DNA from: Megascapheus bottae
Lineage: Eukaryota > Chordata > Mammalia > Rodentia > Geomyidae
NCBI GenBank assembly: GCA_024803745.1
Contig: JANJXV010000037.1
Location: forward strand, 6,721,501 to 6,785,500
Reading direction: 5' to 3'
DNA length: 64,000 bases
Made by a program: the position numbers and the translations under genes. The notes beneath the pieces are model-generated. The model saw only the letters and a list, made by a program, of their open reading frames with translations. It did no database searches and was not told the origin of the DNA. Numbering within the stretch: the first letter of the stretch is position 1; every line of letters starts with the position of its first letter. Of this stretch, positions 31,284 to 42,193 are shown one piece after another.

Positions 31284-34200
31284 ACTGAGTGAGGTTAACT
31301 AGAGTTGTCCCTCGGTGAGGTTTTGAGTCATTTTTCTGTTCTTTTCACACACTTCTTTTTTATTTTGGGAAAGCTTATCTAGACTTTCAAAATTAGCTGA
31401 GATTAATTTGTTTTGCTCTTAGATTCAAAGAAAAGAAACAAAAACTCCCCATGCATCCTTAAGCTCCATTTTTATATCTAAGTAAGTCATCAGTGGAGCA
31501 TTTCTAATGTCTCTTTCTCCCACACATCCTTGTAAAATAATGAGGAACAATGACACCCCTTAACTGGGCATTACCACCTCTGCAGGTGTCATGTTAGCCC
31601 TGGCCAAATGCTGGCTGGCTGTTGAATGTAACCAGCCCGAGGCCTTCAATTAGTCATGTAATGGTTCCAATGCTTTTAATTCAATTAAATTTAATAACTT
31701 CTGATTAAACATCCCAATGCTATACTGGGCTGTGACTCTTTGAATACACAAAGGTGCAACTAATGGCCTCAGCAGGAGTGCCTTGATATCCATTCTTCTG
31801 AGAGCCTACTTCCTTCTTCAACCCACTTCCTCTTCCCAAAGCCTGTCCACTCCACCCTCCTCTACAGGATTCTGAATGCTTCTCTACACCAATTTCCGTG
31901 CTCTGTTATTACCTTGCCTCTACTGCAGGACTGACACCTGGCTTTCTCTGGTTCTACCAGAGTAGTAGCCACTTGTGCCCCCAGAAAGTGTAAAATATTA
32001 TTTTAAGGGAGATAGAGGGAATATTAAAAATTGATCATGTGTGTACTTTCCACCTAACACAAAAATGGAATATTACCAGTATTTATTGATAGAGCATTCT
32101 AACTAGTGGCATATCTGGAGTGAAGTGTCATTTGTGATACTCAGGGAATCCTAAAGGGTTGAAGGGGGTTTGACCCAGATGAAAGTTGACTGATGCTTTT
32201 TCTGTTTGTTCAGCTTTGATGGATATTATCTTATGTGACTTTAACTATCTCCTCACCATATGGAATACCAGCTTGGAAAGATTTCCTGCTACTAGGAATC
32301 TTTGGATATAATTACAAACAAGCAAACAACCAAAACCCTCTAAGCATAAATAAGAAATGGATTGACCTGAATTCTTATTCTGATCTTGAGTCCTTTGTTA
32401 GCCACATTTAGTAGTGACTGAATGCAACTGACACAGTCTCTATAGAGATCTAGATGTCACTCACCATAATGGTAGATTTTTTTCCTTAGTCTGTATAACC
32501 ACACAGTTTTTAGCATTCTGATATTCTGGCAAACATTTAGTTTTTTGTTTTCCATGGTGAAGCACAAGAACGGGCAAGATACAACTTTTTGTTTTAAAAA
32601 TAACTATTATTTTTATTATTTTTATGCTGAAATACTTTCGAGTGATAAAAATTCCAAGGGTCAAAATGAAAGAAAAACACTAGCTGTTTCAAAAGGGTCT
32701 TACTAAACAGGTAGCAAGTGATGGAACAGAGCTGAAACTGGTACAGGTAACTTCCCATCTATGATGAAAATCCTCTTAGGTGCAACCAAGTACAAGTTCA
32801 TTGTAGGAAGAACAACTTATTATTATTTGAAAGTTACAGTTCTTGAAAGAAGCTACCATATCCTAAAAATAAACAAGAGAGTATTCGAAGAGGAAGGAGA
32901 AAATGGGTACTATTTCATTTTCCTTTACATGATTCTCCTTACCCTTTCTCATCTAGTTGTAGAGCTTTTTCCAGAAACTGAAATAAGTCTATTCTAGCAA
33001 TACTTCAGCACTTCAACCCAATATTAGATTGAAATAACCCAACATTAGATAGAAATAAGTATAATTTATCATTAACATAGAAAACTATTTGAGTTTTTCA
33101 ATATTTTGAATATTTACTTCATAAATTTGTGTTTGCATGTCTTCTATTGAATTTTCAAATAAATTCATTTTAATCTGTTGCTTTGTAATAGACACTATAC
33201 GACTAGATGTTTGAAATATGCTGTTTAGCTTTACTGATTTTATTGTTTATGCTGTCAGAACATATGAATTAAGTCAATACCTAAATGTTGTTTTATATAA
33301 ATGAGTACCAAATGCATTATTGTCATTCTGATTTTTTTTCAGAACAAGGGATTAAAATCAGGGTTTTGTGGTTACTAGATACTGTTCTATCATTCTGAAA
33401 TTCTTGTGTTTGGAGGAGTTTGCTAGTACATGTATAACCATTGCAATTAGGAAGATTTTTAAAAACTAGGTATCTTAACTATCTGATGCTTAAGGAATAT
33501 ATTCATTTTCTAGTCCACTTAGATCATTTATAAATAAATTTGTATATGTTGAAATTAGATGTTCAGTAATTTTTTACTAATAGAGAATTCAATTTACAAA
33601 GGTTGGAGATGGTTTACTATAGAGTACAATAGGTACTGTCATTAATTTTTTTAAGGAAGCTAACATTCCACAACCTTGAGTACCTTGAGACTGACTATCC
33701 AAAGATCTACAAAATATGTCTTCTTACCTAGATGGATCAGAGAGCATTCAAGCCACGCTTCCCCAACTGAGTTAGCTAACCACTACTCACTTGTTTCATT
33801 GGAGTTACTACACATCAAGAAAGTCATGTGACTCCATCTATTCTCTATAATATCTTATAACTCATGCACACAGATTGTAGTAGAAAGGCAAGATGAGAGA
33901 ATACTCCTTGGCTTTTGTTGATGAGATGTCTTCAATGCATGTGTCTAAATGCCTTCTCTGAATGTCTAGTCTGTGAGGTCATTTGGCTAAAGGCTTCCCT
34001 CTATCATATGGCGTACGTGAAAAGAAATAATCAGAGAGCAGGGAGAGCTGGTCCAGCATGGCTGTTGGCATCAGACACAAATAATTTAAAGCTCAAGTGT
34101 CCAAAATACACCAATCATATAAAGCCCCACCCTTTTCCACATTGAAGTTTGTCATTTCAAAGGGACCCCCAGTCAGCAAGGAGATGAAAGATATCTCATC

Positions 34201-34952
34201 ATCACTGAAAGTCCAGAATTTCATGTTACATTTCATCATACCGAACACGAGCAGTTTGGCACACGTGAAAGTGGCAGTCTTCATTCTTCAGTTCAACAAT
34301 TAAGCCTTTATGTGTTGATTTGGAAATCATGTCTCCATCATTTCTGTGGAGGCTGTCCTGAAATAGGACTCACACTTAGACCATATGTAAATTTGGCTAA
34401 TGATTACTTGAGTGTTGACAGAAAAATTGGCACAGTGCCTTGAAAAGCCAATGGAACTGTAGAAAAGTTGCTTTTATCCTTAGCATGGCTCAGATCTTGC
34501 CATAAGAAGACACATGCCTCCCAAGAATACTTCTCTAAAACATTGCAGGGGAGAAGTACAATTGCATGGAAATCACACATATGACTGGAATACATTAGGT
34601 AACTTACTGAACTTCATAATCAAAAGCAGTTGTCATTTGAAGTAAAAACCAAAGAGGATGTTGCTTTCTTTCACTCCATGAATCCTTTGAAGTTAGAATC
34701 ACCTATACCTGAAGACAAATTTTCAACAAAGACCACAGGAAACATTTTAATTGTTATTTTTTCTTAAATTGTAAATGATATTCCAATTGAGGTAAAACCT
34801 ATCATCAAATAATTTTGGACACTATGACTATAGGTGATGTTCATCTCAATTTCTCAAGGACTGAGTGATACATGATTTTTTCTTTATATAGCTTTCTATA
34901 GAAGGTACAAGAGATATGAACATCAGTAACTATGACAAAACTATACAACACC
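31280..34952. other. Longest repeat-poor stretch, 3.7 kb
   Basis: I recognise no interspersed repeat or exon here. Notable details are an AT-rich, TAAT-rich segment at 31,640-31,720 and a 21-bp tandem duplication at 33,017-33,058. Frames up to 78 residues lack motifs. Confidence 0.45.
33017..33058. repeat. 21-bp direct tandem duplication
   Basis: Units 33,017-33,037 and 33,038-33,058 are head-to-tail and match at 19 of 21 positions (cccaa[t/c]attagat[t/a]gaaataa). Confidence 0.88.
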
Positions 34953-35017
34953 TCATTTATCAGGTTTTTGTGCATGCTGAGCAAGCACTCTACCACTAGG
35001 CCAAACTCCTGGCCCTG
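34953..35017 (-). repeat. IDL monomer fragment (minus)
   Basis: 'caggtttttgtgcatgctgagcaagcactctaccactaggccaaactcctggccc' is the reverse complement of the 5' half of the ID-like left monomer. Confidence 0.85.
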
Positions 35018-35507
35018 AAGTTAGATATTTTTTGTCTTCACTCACATTTTGCTTAGATAGTTTTCTAAGTTTCTTTCTTAAAATTTTACTCACAGATAAT
35101 ATAGAACTATGTTTTTTATTTCCAAATATATAAGCACATTTCAAAAAATGTAGCTTAAGCTTGCTTTTGCCAGGAAATGTAGTACAGATGATGTCAATTG
35201 TCTGAAATCTGTTGTGTCTTGCTTTATGGTACCATTGACCCTGTGGATTTAGAAAGGAGAGACTTCTACAGCAGTTGAATGCAGAATCTGATATATACCA
35301 ACTGGATATACTTGGTTTGACAAAGAAAACCTGCCACCATCAAAACTAGTGAAAATTTACTGTGATTTAGAACTAGCTCAACATGATATTGGCAGACCCA
35401 GTTTGGAAATTATTTTTGAGCAACTGTAACCTTTTCTGTAAAAAAAAAAGACCTCAAATAACTGATAAAAGATTGTACCCCTGTCAGCTTCAGACTTTGG
35501 CATAGGA
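35018..35507. other. Unannotated unique sequence
   Basis: No recognisable feature. Confidence 0.45.
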
Positions 35508-35605
35508 ATGGAAAGTAGCACTGTGGCTTACAGTGGAAGAGCAGAAAAAGTTCAGGGACAACGCCCAGACCATGAGTTCAAGCCCTATGACCACCACCAA
35601 TAACA
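35508..35605 (+). repeat. Geo-type right monomer, standalone
   Basis: 'ggaaagtagcactgtggcttacagtggaagagcag' to 'catgagttcaagccctatgaccacc'. Internally shortened between the two boxes. Confidence 0.78.
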
Positions 35606-36103
35606 AAAGAAATTATAGAAATACCTCTGGGCAAATTGGTGTAACAAACCTGAGTCCTCCAATTCTCCTAGCTCTCTTGCTTTTTCCATAACAGGCTAAC
35701 CTAATTTCCAAAGATACTACATACCTAACTGACATTTTCACTTTGTATTTTATTTCAGAGGGCCAATGGTCCTGGCACCTATTTTCAGGTAGTAAAAATG
35801 GGATCAGGTGGATAATTTATGATATTAGGATATACCGCCTTATTTTCATAGCTAGATTAATCCATTCATACATTGAGAAAATGACTTAATATAAAAGTGG
35901 GCTCTCTTGGATAGGTTATACTGTCCTAGTGTTTTGCTTTGTGTCACTCTGGGACTTTTCAGAGTCTCCTCAAGTAAGAAGTCTTTCACAAATGCACTTG
36001 TAAGCTGGTTTATCCTTTTCATTTTTCTAAGTGATTTTAAAATTGCTATTGTAACACTTCCAGTGTTGGAGTCATATCTTTAAATACTAAAAGAAATAAA
36101 TTC
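35606..36103. other. Unannotated unique sequence
   Basis: No recognisable feature. Confidence 0.45.
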
Positions 36104-36320
36104 CTAGCTGAACATGGTGGCTCACACCTGTAAACCTAGCTACTCAGGAAGCTGAGATCTGAGGATTGAGGTTCAAAGCCAGCCCAGGCACTAAAGATCA
36201 AGAGACTCTTATCCCCAATTAATCTCTAGAAAACTGGAAGTGGCCCTGGGGTAGGGTGGTAGCCTTGAGCTGAAGAGCTCAGGGACAATGCCTGGGCCCA
36301 GAGTTCAAGCCCCAGGACCA
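36104..36320 (+). repeat. B1-Geo composite SINE, well preserved
   Basis: Head 'agctgaacatggtggctcacacctgtaaacctagctactcaggaagctgagatctgaggat', linker 'gactcttatccccaattaatctctagaaaac', right monomer 'ttgagctgaagagctcagggacaatgcctgggcccagagttcaagccccaggacc'. The tail turns into a CA repeat. Confidence 0.93.
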
Positions 36321-36324
36321 CACA

Positions 36325-36357
<33 letters not shown>
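36321..36357. repeat. (CA)n microsatellite at SINE tail
   Basis: About 17 CA units directly continuing the SINE end 'accacacac'. Confidence 0.95.
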
Positions 36358-36464
36358 GCACAAAAGAAATTCCTGATTTGTGACACTTATGCCAATAGAA
36401 AATGTACTGAGATATAGATCTATACATTTGTTCTCTTGGTGTGCTTTTTGGCTGTTGTTTTTCT

Positions 36465-36694
36465 TCAATTTTTCTTTTTTTTTTTTTGTCAGTCCTGGGT
36501 TTGAGCTCAGGGTCTTGAGCACTGTCCTTGGACTTTCTCAAGGCTAGAGCTCTACCACTTGAGCCTCAGCACCACTTCTGGCTTTTTTTTTTTTTTATAG
36601 ATGTGGTACCTAGGAATTGAACCTGGGTCTTCGTGCATGCTAGGCAAGCACTCTACCACTAGGCCAAACTCCAGGCCCCTCAATTTTTCTTTTT
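36465..36694 (-). mobile_element. IDL-Geo dimeric SINE (minus) with 15-bp TSD
   Basis: Complete dimer in reverse, with a T-run between the monomers at 36,584-36,596. TSD TCAATTTTTCTTTTT occurs at 36,465-36,479 and 36,680-36,694. Confidence 0.95.
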
Positions 36695-37118
36695 ATAATA
36701 TAAAATTTTCCACAGAAAAAATCCCAGAATAATGTTTGAACATATATCTAGATTTGATTGTTGCCCAATCAAATCTATACATAAAATTGACCAACAAGCT
36801 CTTTCAGCTGGTTCTCTACATATTTTTTCTCACCTCTTTCTCCTCCATTGCCTCCTCCTCCATTGTTTTTAATCTACCTTTTCTATTTTCCCAGCTCCAT
36901 TACATGCCAAAACGTTTCCGTTTCATTTTGATCTCTATTTTCTTCTCTATCTTCAATATAGATGGTTTCAACTGATCTCCCTTCCATTTTCCTAGTTCCC
37001 GCTCTGCCTTATCTAAATTGCTTATTCCCATCTATTGAATTTTTTAATACTGTTAATTTTATGTTTCAGCTTTAGCATTTTCTTTGATTTGTGTTTATAC
37101 ACTTGGGTAAGCTGATAA
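36695..37118. other. Unannotated unique sequence
   Basis: No recognisable feature. A hydrophobic 79-residue frame at 36,736-36,975 comes from T-rich DNA. Confidence 0.45.
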
Positions 37119-37337
37119 AGTTCTCCATTTTTATAAGTATTTTTTGCCAGTCCGGGGACTTGAACACAGGGCCTGGGTCTTGTCCTTGAGCTTTCTCAAG
37201 GCTAGAGCTCTAGCACTTGAGCCACAGCACCACTTCCAGCATTTTTTTCCGTTTATGTGGTACCAAGGAATCGAACCCAGGACTTTTTGCTTGCTAGGCA
37301 AGCACGTCCGCTCCTGGCCCACAGTTCTCCATTTTTA
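37119..37337 (-). mobile_element. IDL-Geo dimeric SINE (minus) with perfect 15-bp TSD
   Basis: Body about 37,140-37,320. TSD AGTTCTCCATTTTTA at 37,119-37,133 and 37,323-37,337. The B-box complement 'ggaatcgaaccc' is intact (37,268-37,279). About ten bases are missing near the monomer's 5' end ('cacgtccgctcctggccc'). Confidence 0.96.
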
Positions 37338-37507
37338 AAATTTATAATGTCACACAATATACTACAAAGTATTTTTTCCCTACCTAAAATTCAAATTTAA
37401 TTAGAGGTGTTGTGTTTTATCTGGAGATCCTCTTCCCTGTGTGTATTCAGTTTATGTTACGTTTCAATGGAATATTAGACATACACTATCTTCTCTATAG
37501 CTCTTTT

Positions 37508-37734
37508 TTCTGTTGGATCTTTTTCTTTATTTTTTTTAGTCAGTCCTGGGCCTTTAACTAGGGCTTGGACACTGCCCTTGAACTTTCTCAAGGCTAGTGC
37601 TCTACCTCGAGCTACAGCACCACTTTCAGTATTTTCTGTGTATGTGATACTGAGGAATCAAACCCAGGGCTTCTTGCATGGTAGGCAAGCACTCTACCTC
37701 CTTCCCACACTCCCAGCTCCTTCTGTTGGATCTT
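37508..37734 (-). mobile_element. IDL-Geo dimeric SINE (minus) with perfect 14-bp TSD
   Basis: Body about 37,537-37,720, somewhat more diverged than the neighbouring copies. TSD TTCTGTTGGATCTT at 37,508-37,521 and 37,721-37,734. Confidence 0.95.
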
Positions 37735-38634
37735 GACTCAAGTACTTGAAGCCGTGTATCCCTCAAATCTAAGTTATAGCCGTTTCTTAGAGAGTCTATG
37801 ACAATATGTCATTTTCTGTTCTCCATGCCAATCATCAGCAAGTATCTCTTGGAGGAAAATCAGTGCACACTAAGGGCTCACAAGAGTGTATTTCTGCTTT
37901 CTCCAGAATCTTTATCCTCAAGCTCTCAAATTCCTTCACTTGCAAATTCAGTCTCCTTTGCCTACAAAACAATGTTCGTTTGTTTGTCTGCCATTTTACA
38001 TGGTCTTTGTTTATTCTTCTATAAAGGACCTAGTCTGGTAGAAGCTATACCACCTGTATCAAAAGTGCAGTGAAAACAGGCCAAATGTTTGTTAAATGAG
38101 TCTCCAAAATACAGTGTTGATGTTTGAGGGTTTTTAAATGTCCAATTCAGACACCTGGAATTCTATAAGAAATGGAATAGAAGACCACTGTTAGAAATAC
38201 ATTGGCATGGGAAAAATCATGCTTCTGAGCCATCAAGAAATGTCACAGGTCATCTGGGAGTGAAGGATAGTCATCTTGTCTTCATGCACATGGGAGGGGG
38301 CATCCTCCTTGAGTCTGGGACGATGTTAGTCATGCTGTTTTCTGAATGTGGATGGAGATTTCCTTTCAAATTCCCTTTGAAACATCAAAGCACTGCCTGA
38401 AGTACTTGTATGACCACATAAAACAACCAAGAGATATATGCATGACAGATTCTATCTCCACAGCTCTGTTAAAAGTTTCCTTGCAGCTGAAAAGAGTTCC
38501 TCAAACACAGAGGGTCTACATCCTCACACTCCTCCTATTCTCCTTTGCTACCATACTTGGGTGTTTCTGTTGTGATCGCTACTTATTGAAATTGGTTAAG
38601 CACCATTCTGTCCTTCAACATCTCTAAAAACATA
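37735..38634. other. Unannotated unique sequence, 0.9 kb
   Basis: Open frames of 91, 72 and 93 residues (37,798-38,073 and 38,346-38,627, plus strand) are the longest unique-sequence frames here. I find no signal peptide, domain or splice context, and I do not call them genes. Confidence 0.4.
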
Positions 38635-38775
38635 CTTATTTCACCTTTCTAAGCCTGACTTCCTCATCAACAAAGTAAAACATCCTTTTTAGGATGTTTA
38701 TAAAATCTAAATGAGAGAATTGCCACAAAGTGTTTAGCGCAGTTTGGCAGGTACAGTAGCAGCTGAGTATCTACA
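38635..38775 (+). repeat. MIR SINE
   Basis: 'cacctttctaagcctgacttcctcatcaacaaagtaaaac' then 'aaatgagagaattgccacaaagtgtttagcgcagtttggcaggtacagtagcagctgag' matches the MIR core and 3' portion. Confidence 0.8.
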
Positions 38776-39734
38776 GGCATGTGGTTCCAAGGAAAGCAGT
38801 ATTGAGGAAAACCTGCAAGAGCTCAGGGCATAAAGCACTTAATATTCTCAAATTACTCATATTTACCTGTGTCATATTTACAGTGGGGCTGACCATCTGT
38901 GAGTTGAAACTGCATGGAGCAGGCTACATATCTATCATGAAATTACTGTGCCACACATTACCACAGCACACCAAAACAAAGATCTGTGCCACGATCTTTT
39001 GTCTTGAATACTGCAGATGCTTCATTCATTTTTCCATAATGCCACTCAAGTTACACTTAAAGACCTATTGAATTCAACGATTGCAGTTTTTTTTTACTTC
39101 ATTATCCAAGTTAACTACATTAGCGTTAACCTTGTTTTGGGGACACCATTTGGTTTTGACAAGGCAAATTTTCACAAAAGGAAGAGCCATTCACTAAGCT
39201 GATTACACAAGGACTGAAACACAGTGACGATGATTAAGGAGGACTGAGAACCATTCCGGTCCTCTGAATTGTGCAACCTGAATATTGGAATTTCAATTTT
39301 GTTTTAAAAATATATTTTTATTTATTTTTTACTATTATTATTTGGTCCACACTTAGTCAAGAGTCATGTAAGAAATCAACGAATAAGGTAAGCTTACTGT
39401 AATGTGGTCTGTAATTGAGAATTATAGCACCCACAATTGAGGATTGTAAGGATGAGAGGCTGATAAACACATCACTTGCATGAAATGAGAGTGATCAGAT
39501 TATGTGCCATGCAAATGAGATACCAGGAAACTGCTCACATCAGGGGCCTGTTCAAAATCTCAAGCCATGCTTAAGACAATTTGAACTGAATTAAAGCACA
39601 TTTGTTTATGCCATAGAAGCCTCTGAATCAAAAAAAATAAAAGGAATTGAAATAATAAGAACAGCAACATGCATAATACAGCAGAATATAACATCAGATG
39701 TGAAAAGTAAATTTTAGAAAAGGTAGGAAAATGA

Positions 39735-39735
<1 letters not shown>
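38776..39735. other. Unannotated unique sequence
   Basis: No recognisable gene or repeat. One point: 'cttgaatactgcagatgcttcattcatttttccataatgccactcaagttacactta' (39,003-39,060) recurs in diverged form at 40,266-40,318, so it may be part of an uncharacterised low-copy repeat. Confidence 0.45.

Positions 39736-39781
<46 letters not shown>
39736..39781. repeat. (GATA)n microsatellite
   Basis: About 11 perfect GATA units. Confidence 0.97.
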
Positions 39782-39892
39782 TTGCATATGACATATAGGA
39801 ACTTTTGAAATGAAGTAAAGCATCCAATACCTTGTGCATTTCATCTATGCTTGAGTGAAATAATGGTGCCAGATTATAGATATATACACGTG

Positions 39893-39897
39893 TGTGC

Positions 39898-39926
<29 letters not shown>
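39893..39926. repeat. (TG)n microsatellite
   Basis: About 16 TG units, with one interruption near the left end. Confidence 0.95.
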
Positions 39927-39928
<2 letters not shown>

Positions 39929-40326
39929 AATTAGGAATAGAGATGAGCCTATTTCCCATTTCATATGACATTGTCTACAGTACAATGCTTTCTACAAAGA
40001 CATAATCTAATGCTTCTTTAAAAGATGGTTAAATGACACCTTCGCATATATAATAAACTTAGGAGGCAGCACTGGTAAGGAGGTGGATGTTGTGCTGGAT
40101 ATCTTTGATTCCTGGCTAGGGTTGAGGCTAAGGCTACAAAGCCTGGTGCCTGTACAAGGTGTGGCCAGTAGTTCAAGGAGGCACAGACTGACTAAGTCTG
40201 TTGAAGACAGGGAAGGAAGGTGATTAAGGACCTAGGACTTAAAAACTATACCACATTCTTTTATCATGAATACTGCAGATGCTTGATCCATTTTTCCCAT
40301 AATGACACTCAACTTAACATGTCTTT

Positions 40327-40414
40327 CTGTTTTTTTCCAATGCTGAGTACCAAACTTAGGGCCTTGCACTTGCCAGGCAAGGGCTCTTCCACTGAGCTAA
40401 ATTCCCGACTTCCT
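40327..40414 (-). repeat. ID element, canonical rodent type (minus)
   Basis: Reverse complement reads 'ggaatttagctcagtggaagagcccttgcctggcaagtgcaaggccctaagtttggtactcagc'. This is the BC1/ID layout with A box (tagctcagtgg) and a worn B box. It differs from the IDL monomers, which have 'ctagcatgcatgaag'. Confidence 0.85.
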
Positions 40415-40474
40415 TAATATGTCATTACAGGGGGAAAAAAGAACAGAACAGACAAACCATCTTCTTTTAAAAAT

Positions 40475-40620
40475 TGCATTCATTTTTACTGTCTTTAAGT
40501 AGTTTTACAAAGGAGTTGCTATTCAAAAAAGCAGTTTATGAGTACAATGGATCTTGATTATTGTAATCACTTTCATCACTCTCCCTCATCTTAATTCCTA
40601 CACTTATCCACTCAAGGAAC
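40475..40620 (-). mobile_element. L1-type 3'UTR scrap (minus)
   Basis: 'gtctttaagtagttttacaaaggagttgctattc...gtttatgagtacaatggatcttgatt...tttcatcactctccctcatc' resembles the reverse complement of the L1 3'UTR seen at 14,840-15,195. Short and diverged. Confidence 0.5.
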
Positions 40621-41041
40621 TTGGAACAATCCTTGGTATCTACATTGGTAATCAGGATGAGGTTCAAATAGATAATTAGTGCTATAATCCCATCCAGAAG
40701 AGCTCCATCCTAAAGACTCCATTCCTGAGTACTCTCAGATTGGCCATTCAGTTTTACTATATGACTTTTAGTGGACACATTCAAACAACAGCATTGTGGG
40801 TTCTGAAAGCATATCTCAAATTTGGTATTCTAGCTCCTTCAATTAAAAACTTTAATTAGTACTCTTTCTGGTAGGGGCAGACTGTTTAAAACAAAAAACT
40901 AATATTCAGGTATTTTTCTCTGCTTTGATAATGCCATCTTTGCCAAAAGGATGATTTGTTTATAAATTCTATGATTTAATGCAACTGATTTGTTAGGAGA
41001 GATTATTTTTAGGGAGTGCTATCAATCAAAAATTTTATTTT
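40621..41041. other. Unannotated unique sequence
   Basis: No recognisable feature. Confidence 0.45.
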
Positions 41042-41242
41042 GGGGGCAGGGACTATAGTCTAGTGGTAGAATGCTCACCTAGCATGCATGAAGCACTGGG
41101 TTAGATTTGTAGGTGCTGATTACTCAGAAAAAGCCAGAAGTAGCAATATGGCTCAAGTGGCAGAGTCCCAGTCTTGAGCAGAAAGTGTCAAAAGGCAGTG
41201 CCCAGGCTCTGAGTTCAAGCCCTAGGATTGGCAAAAAAAATC
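41042..41242 (+). mobile_element. IDL-Geo dimeric SINE
   Basis: Left monomer 'actatagtctagtggtagaatgctcacctagcatgcatgaagcactgggtt', with its B box altered (ggttagatttg). Right monomer ends 'ctgagttcaagccctaggattggc' plus A-tail. No clear TSD. Confidence 0.92.
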
Positions 41243-41534
41243 TATTTTTAAGAATTGAGTATTAAAAGCAAACATATAAAGCCACCATAAAATCAATTTT
41301 ATTTTATATTCTATACCAGAAAACAGATAAACTCCTCTTGATTCTGCTAATAATCACCAACAAAATTGTGTTCATGACATTTTATGAATTCCTGCAAATA
41401 TTTTTTGAAAAATTTGGGTGTTCGGGCTCTGACATGATTTTACAAATAGGAAAGACTCTTTCACTTCTCCACTCTCGCTCACACCCAGGCCACGCCAGGC
41501 CCTGTGACCCGGCCGCTAAGTCCACCTTCAAGAA
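41243..41534. other. Unique sequence with a CpG-containing patch at the L1 5' edge
   Basis: Mostly AT-rich, but 41,470-41,525 is C-rich with several CpGs ('cactctcgctcac...ccaggccacgccaggccctgtgacccggccgc'). It abuts the L1 5' truncation point. It does not look like L1 ORF1. Confidence 0.4.
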
Positions 41535-41537
41535 CAG

Positions 41538-42191
41538 AAAATAAGTCAAACCAAATCTAGGAAATATGAGAGAACACTTTAGGAGATCCAAGATACAATT
41601 AGGAAGCCTAATTTAAGGCTAATTGGTATTGAGGAGGGCCTGGAGAAAGAGGTCAATGGTATTGGAAATATACTCCAGGGAATCATCTCAGAGAACTTCT
41701 CAAATATCCAGAAGGGCAGGCCCATCCAGATACAAGAACCTTTTAGAACCCCAAATAGATCTGACCAGAAAAGAACATCCCACCATCACACTATAATCCG
41801 AACTGGATCAATAGAGACCAAAGAAAGGATCCTAAGAGCAGCCAGGGAGAAGAGAACAATTACCTACAAGGGAAAACCAATCAGAATAACCCCAGATTTC
41901 TCAGCAGAGATCATGCAAGCAAGAAGATATTGGAAAGATATATGCCATTCCTTTAAGACAAATAAGTACCAACCAAGAATACTGTACCCAGCTAAGATCT
42001 CATTCATAACTGAGGGACCAATAAAAACTTTCCATTCCAAGGAAAGGTTGCAACATTACATAACAACAAAACCAGCATTTCAGAAAATTCTTAAACACAA
42101 ATGTGGTACTGACAAAGAAATGGCACATAAAAATCATACCAGCATATACTGCAAGAACTGTCAAGACAGAGGCCCTAATGAAAACTTTTAA
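41538..42191 (+). pseudogene. L1 ORF1, C-terminal half
   Basis: ORF1p is the trimeric RNA-binding chaperone that coats L1 RNA. From 41,538 the frame is open except for one stop (TAG at 41,580-41,582, where Gln is likely ancestral). It covers the end of the coiled coil, the RRM ('RKPNLRLIGIEEG...GIISENFSN'), and the C-terminal domain ('ERILRAAREKRTITYKGKPIRITPDFSAEIMQARRYW', '...QPRILYPAKISF'). The frame then ends normally at TAA 42,189-42,191. The N-terminal half is lost to 5' truncation. The remaining RRM/CTD is unusually well kept for a dead copy. Confidence 0.9.
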
Positions 42192-42193
42192 GA

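Noticed and set aside
38346..38627. 93-residue plus-strand frame with a hydrophobic segment
   Set aside because: One possible membrane stretch only; it stops shortly before a MIR and has no supporting context.
39736..39781. CRISPR-like repeat array
   Set aside because: It is a plain GATA microsatellite. No spacer-separated direct repeats occur anywhere in the window, and the DNA is mammalian.
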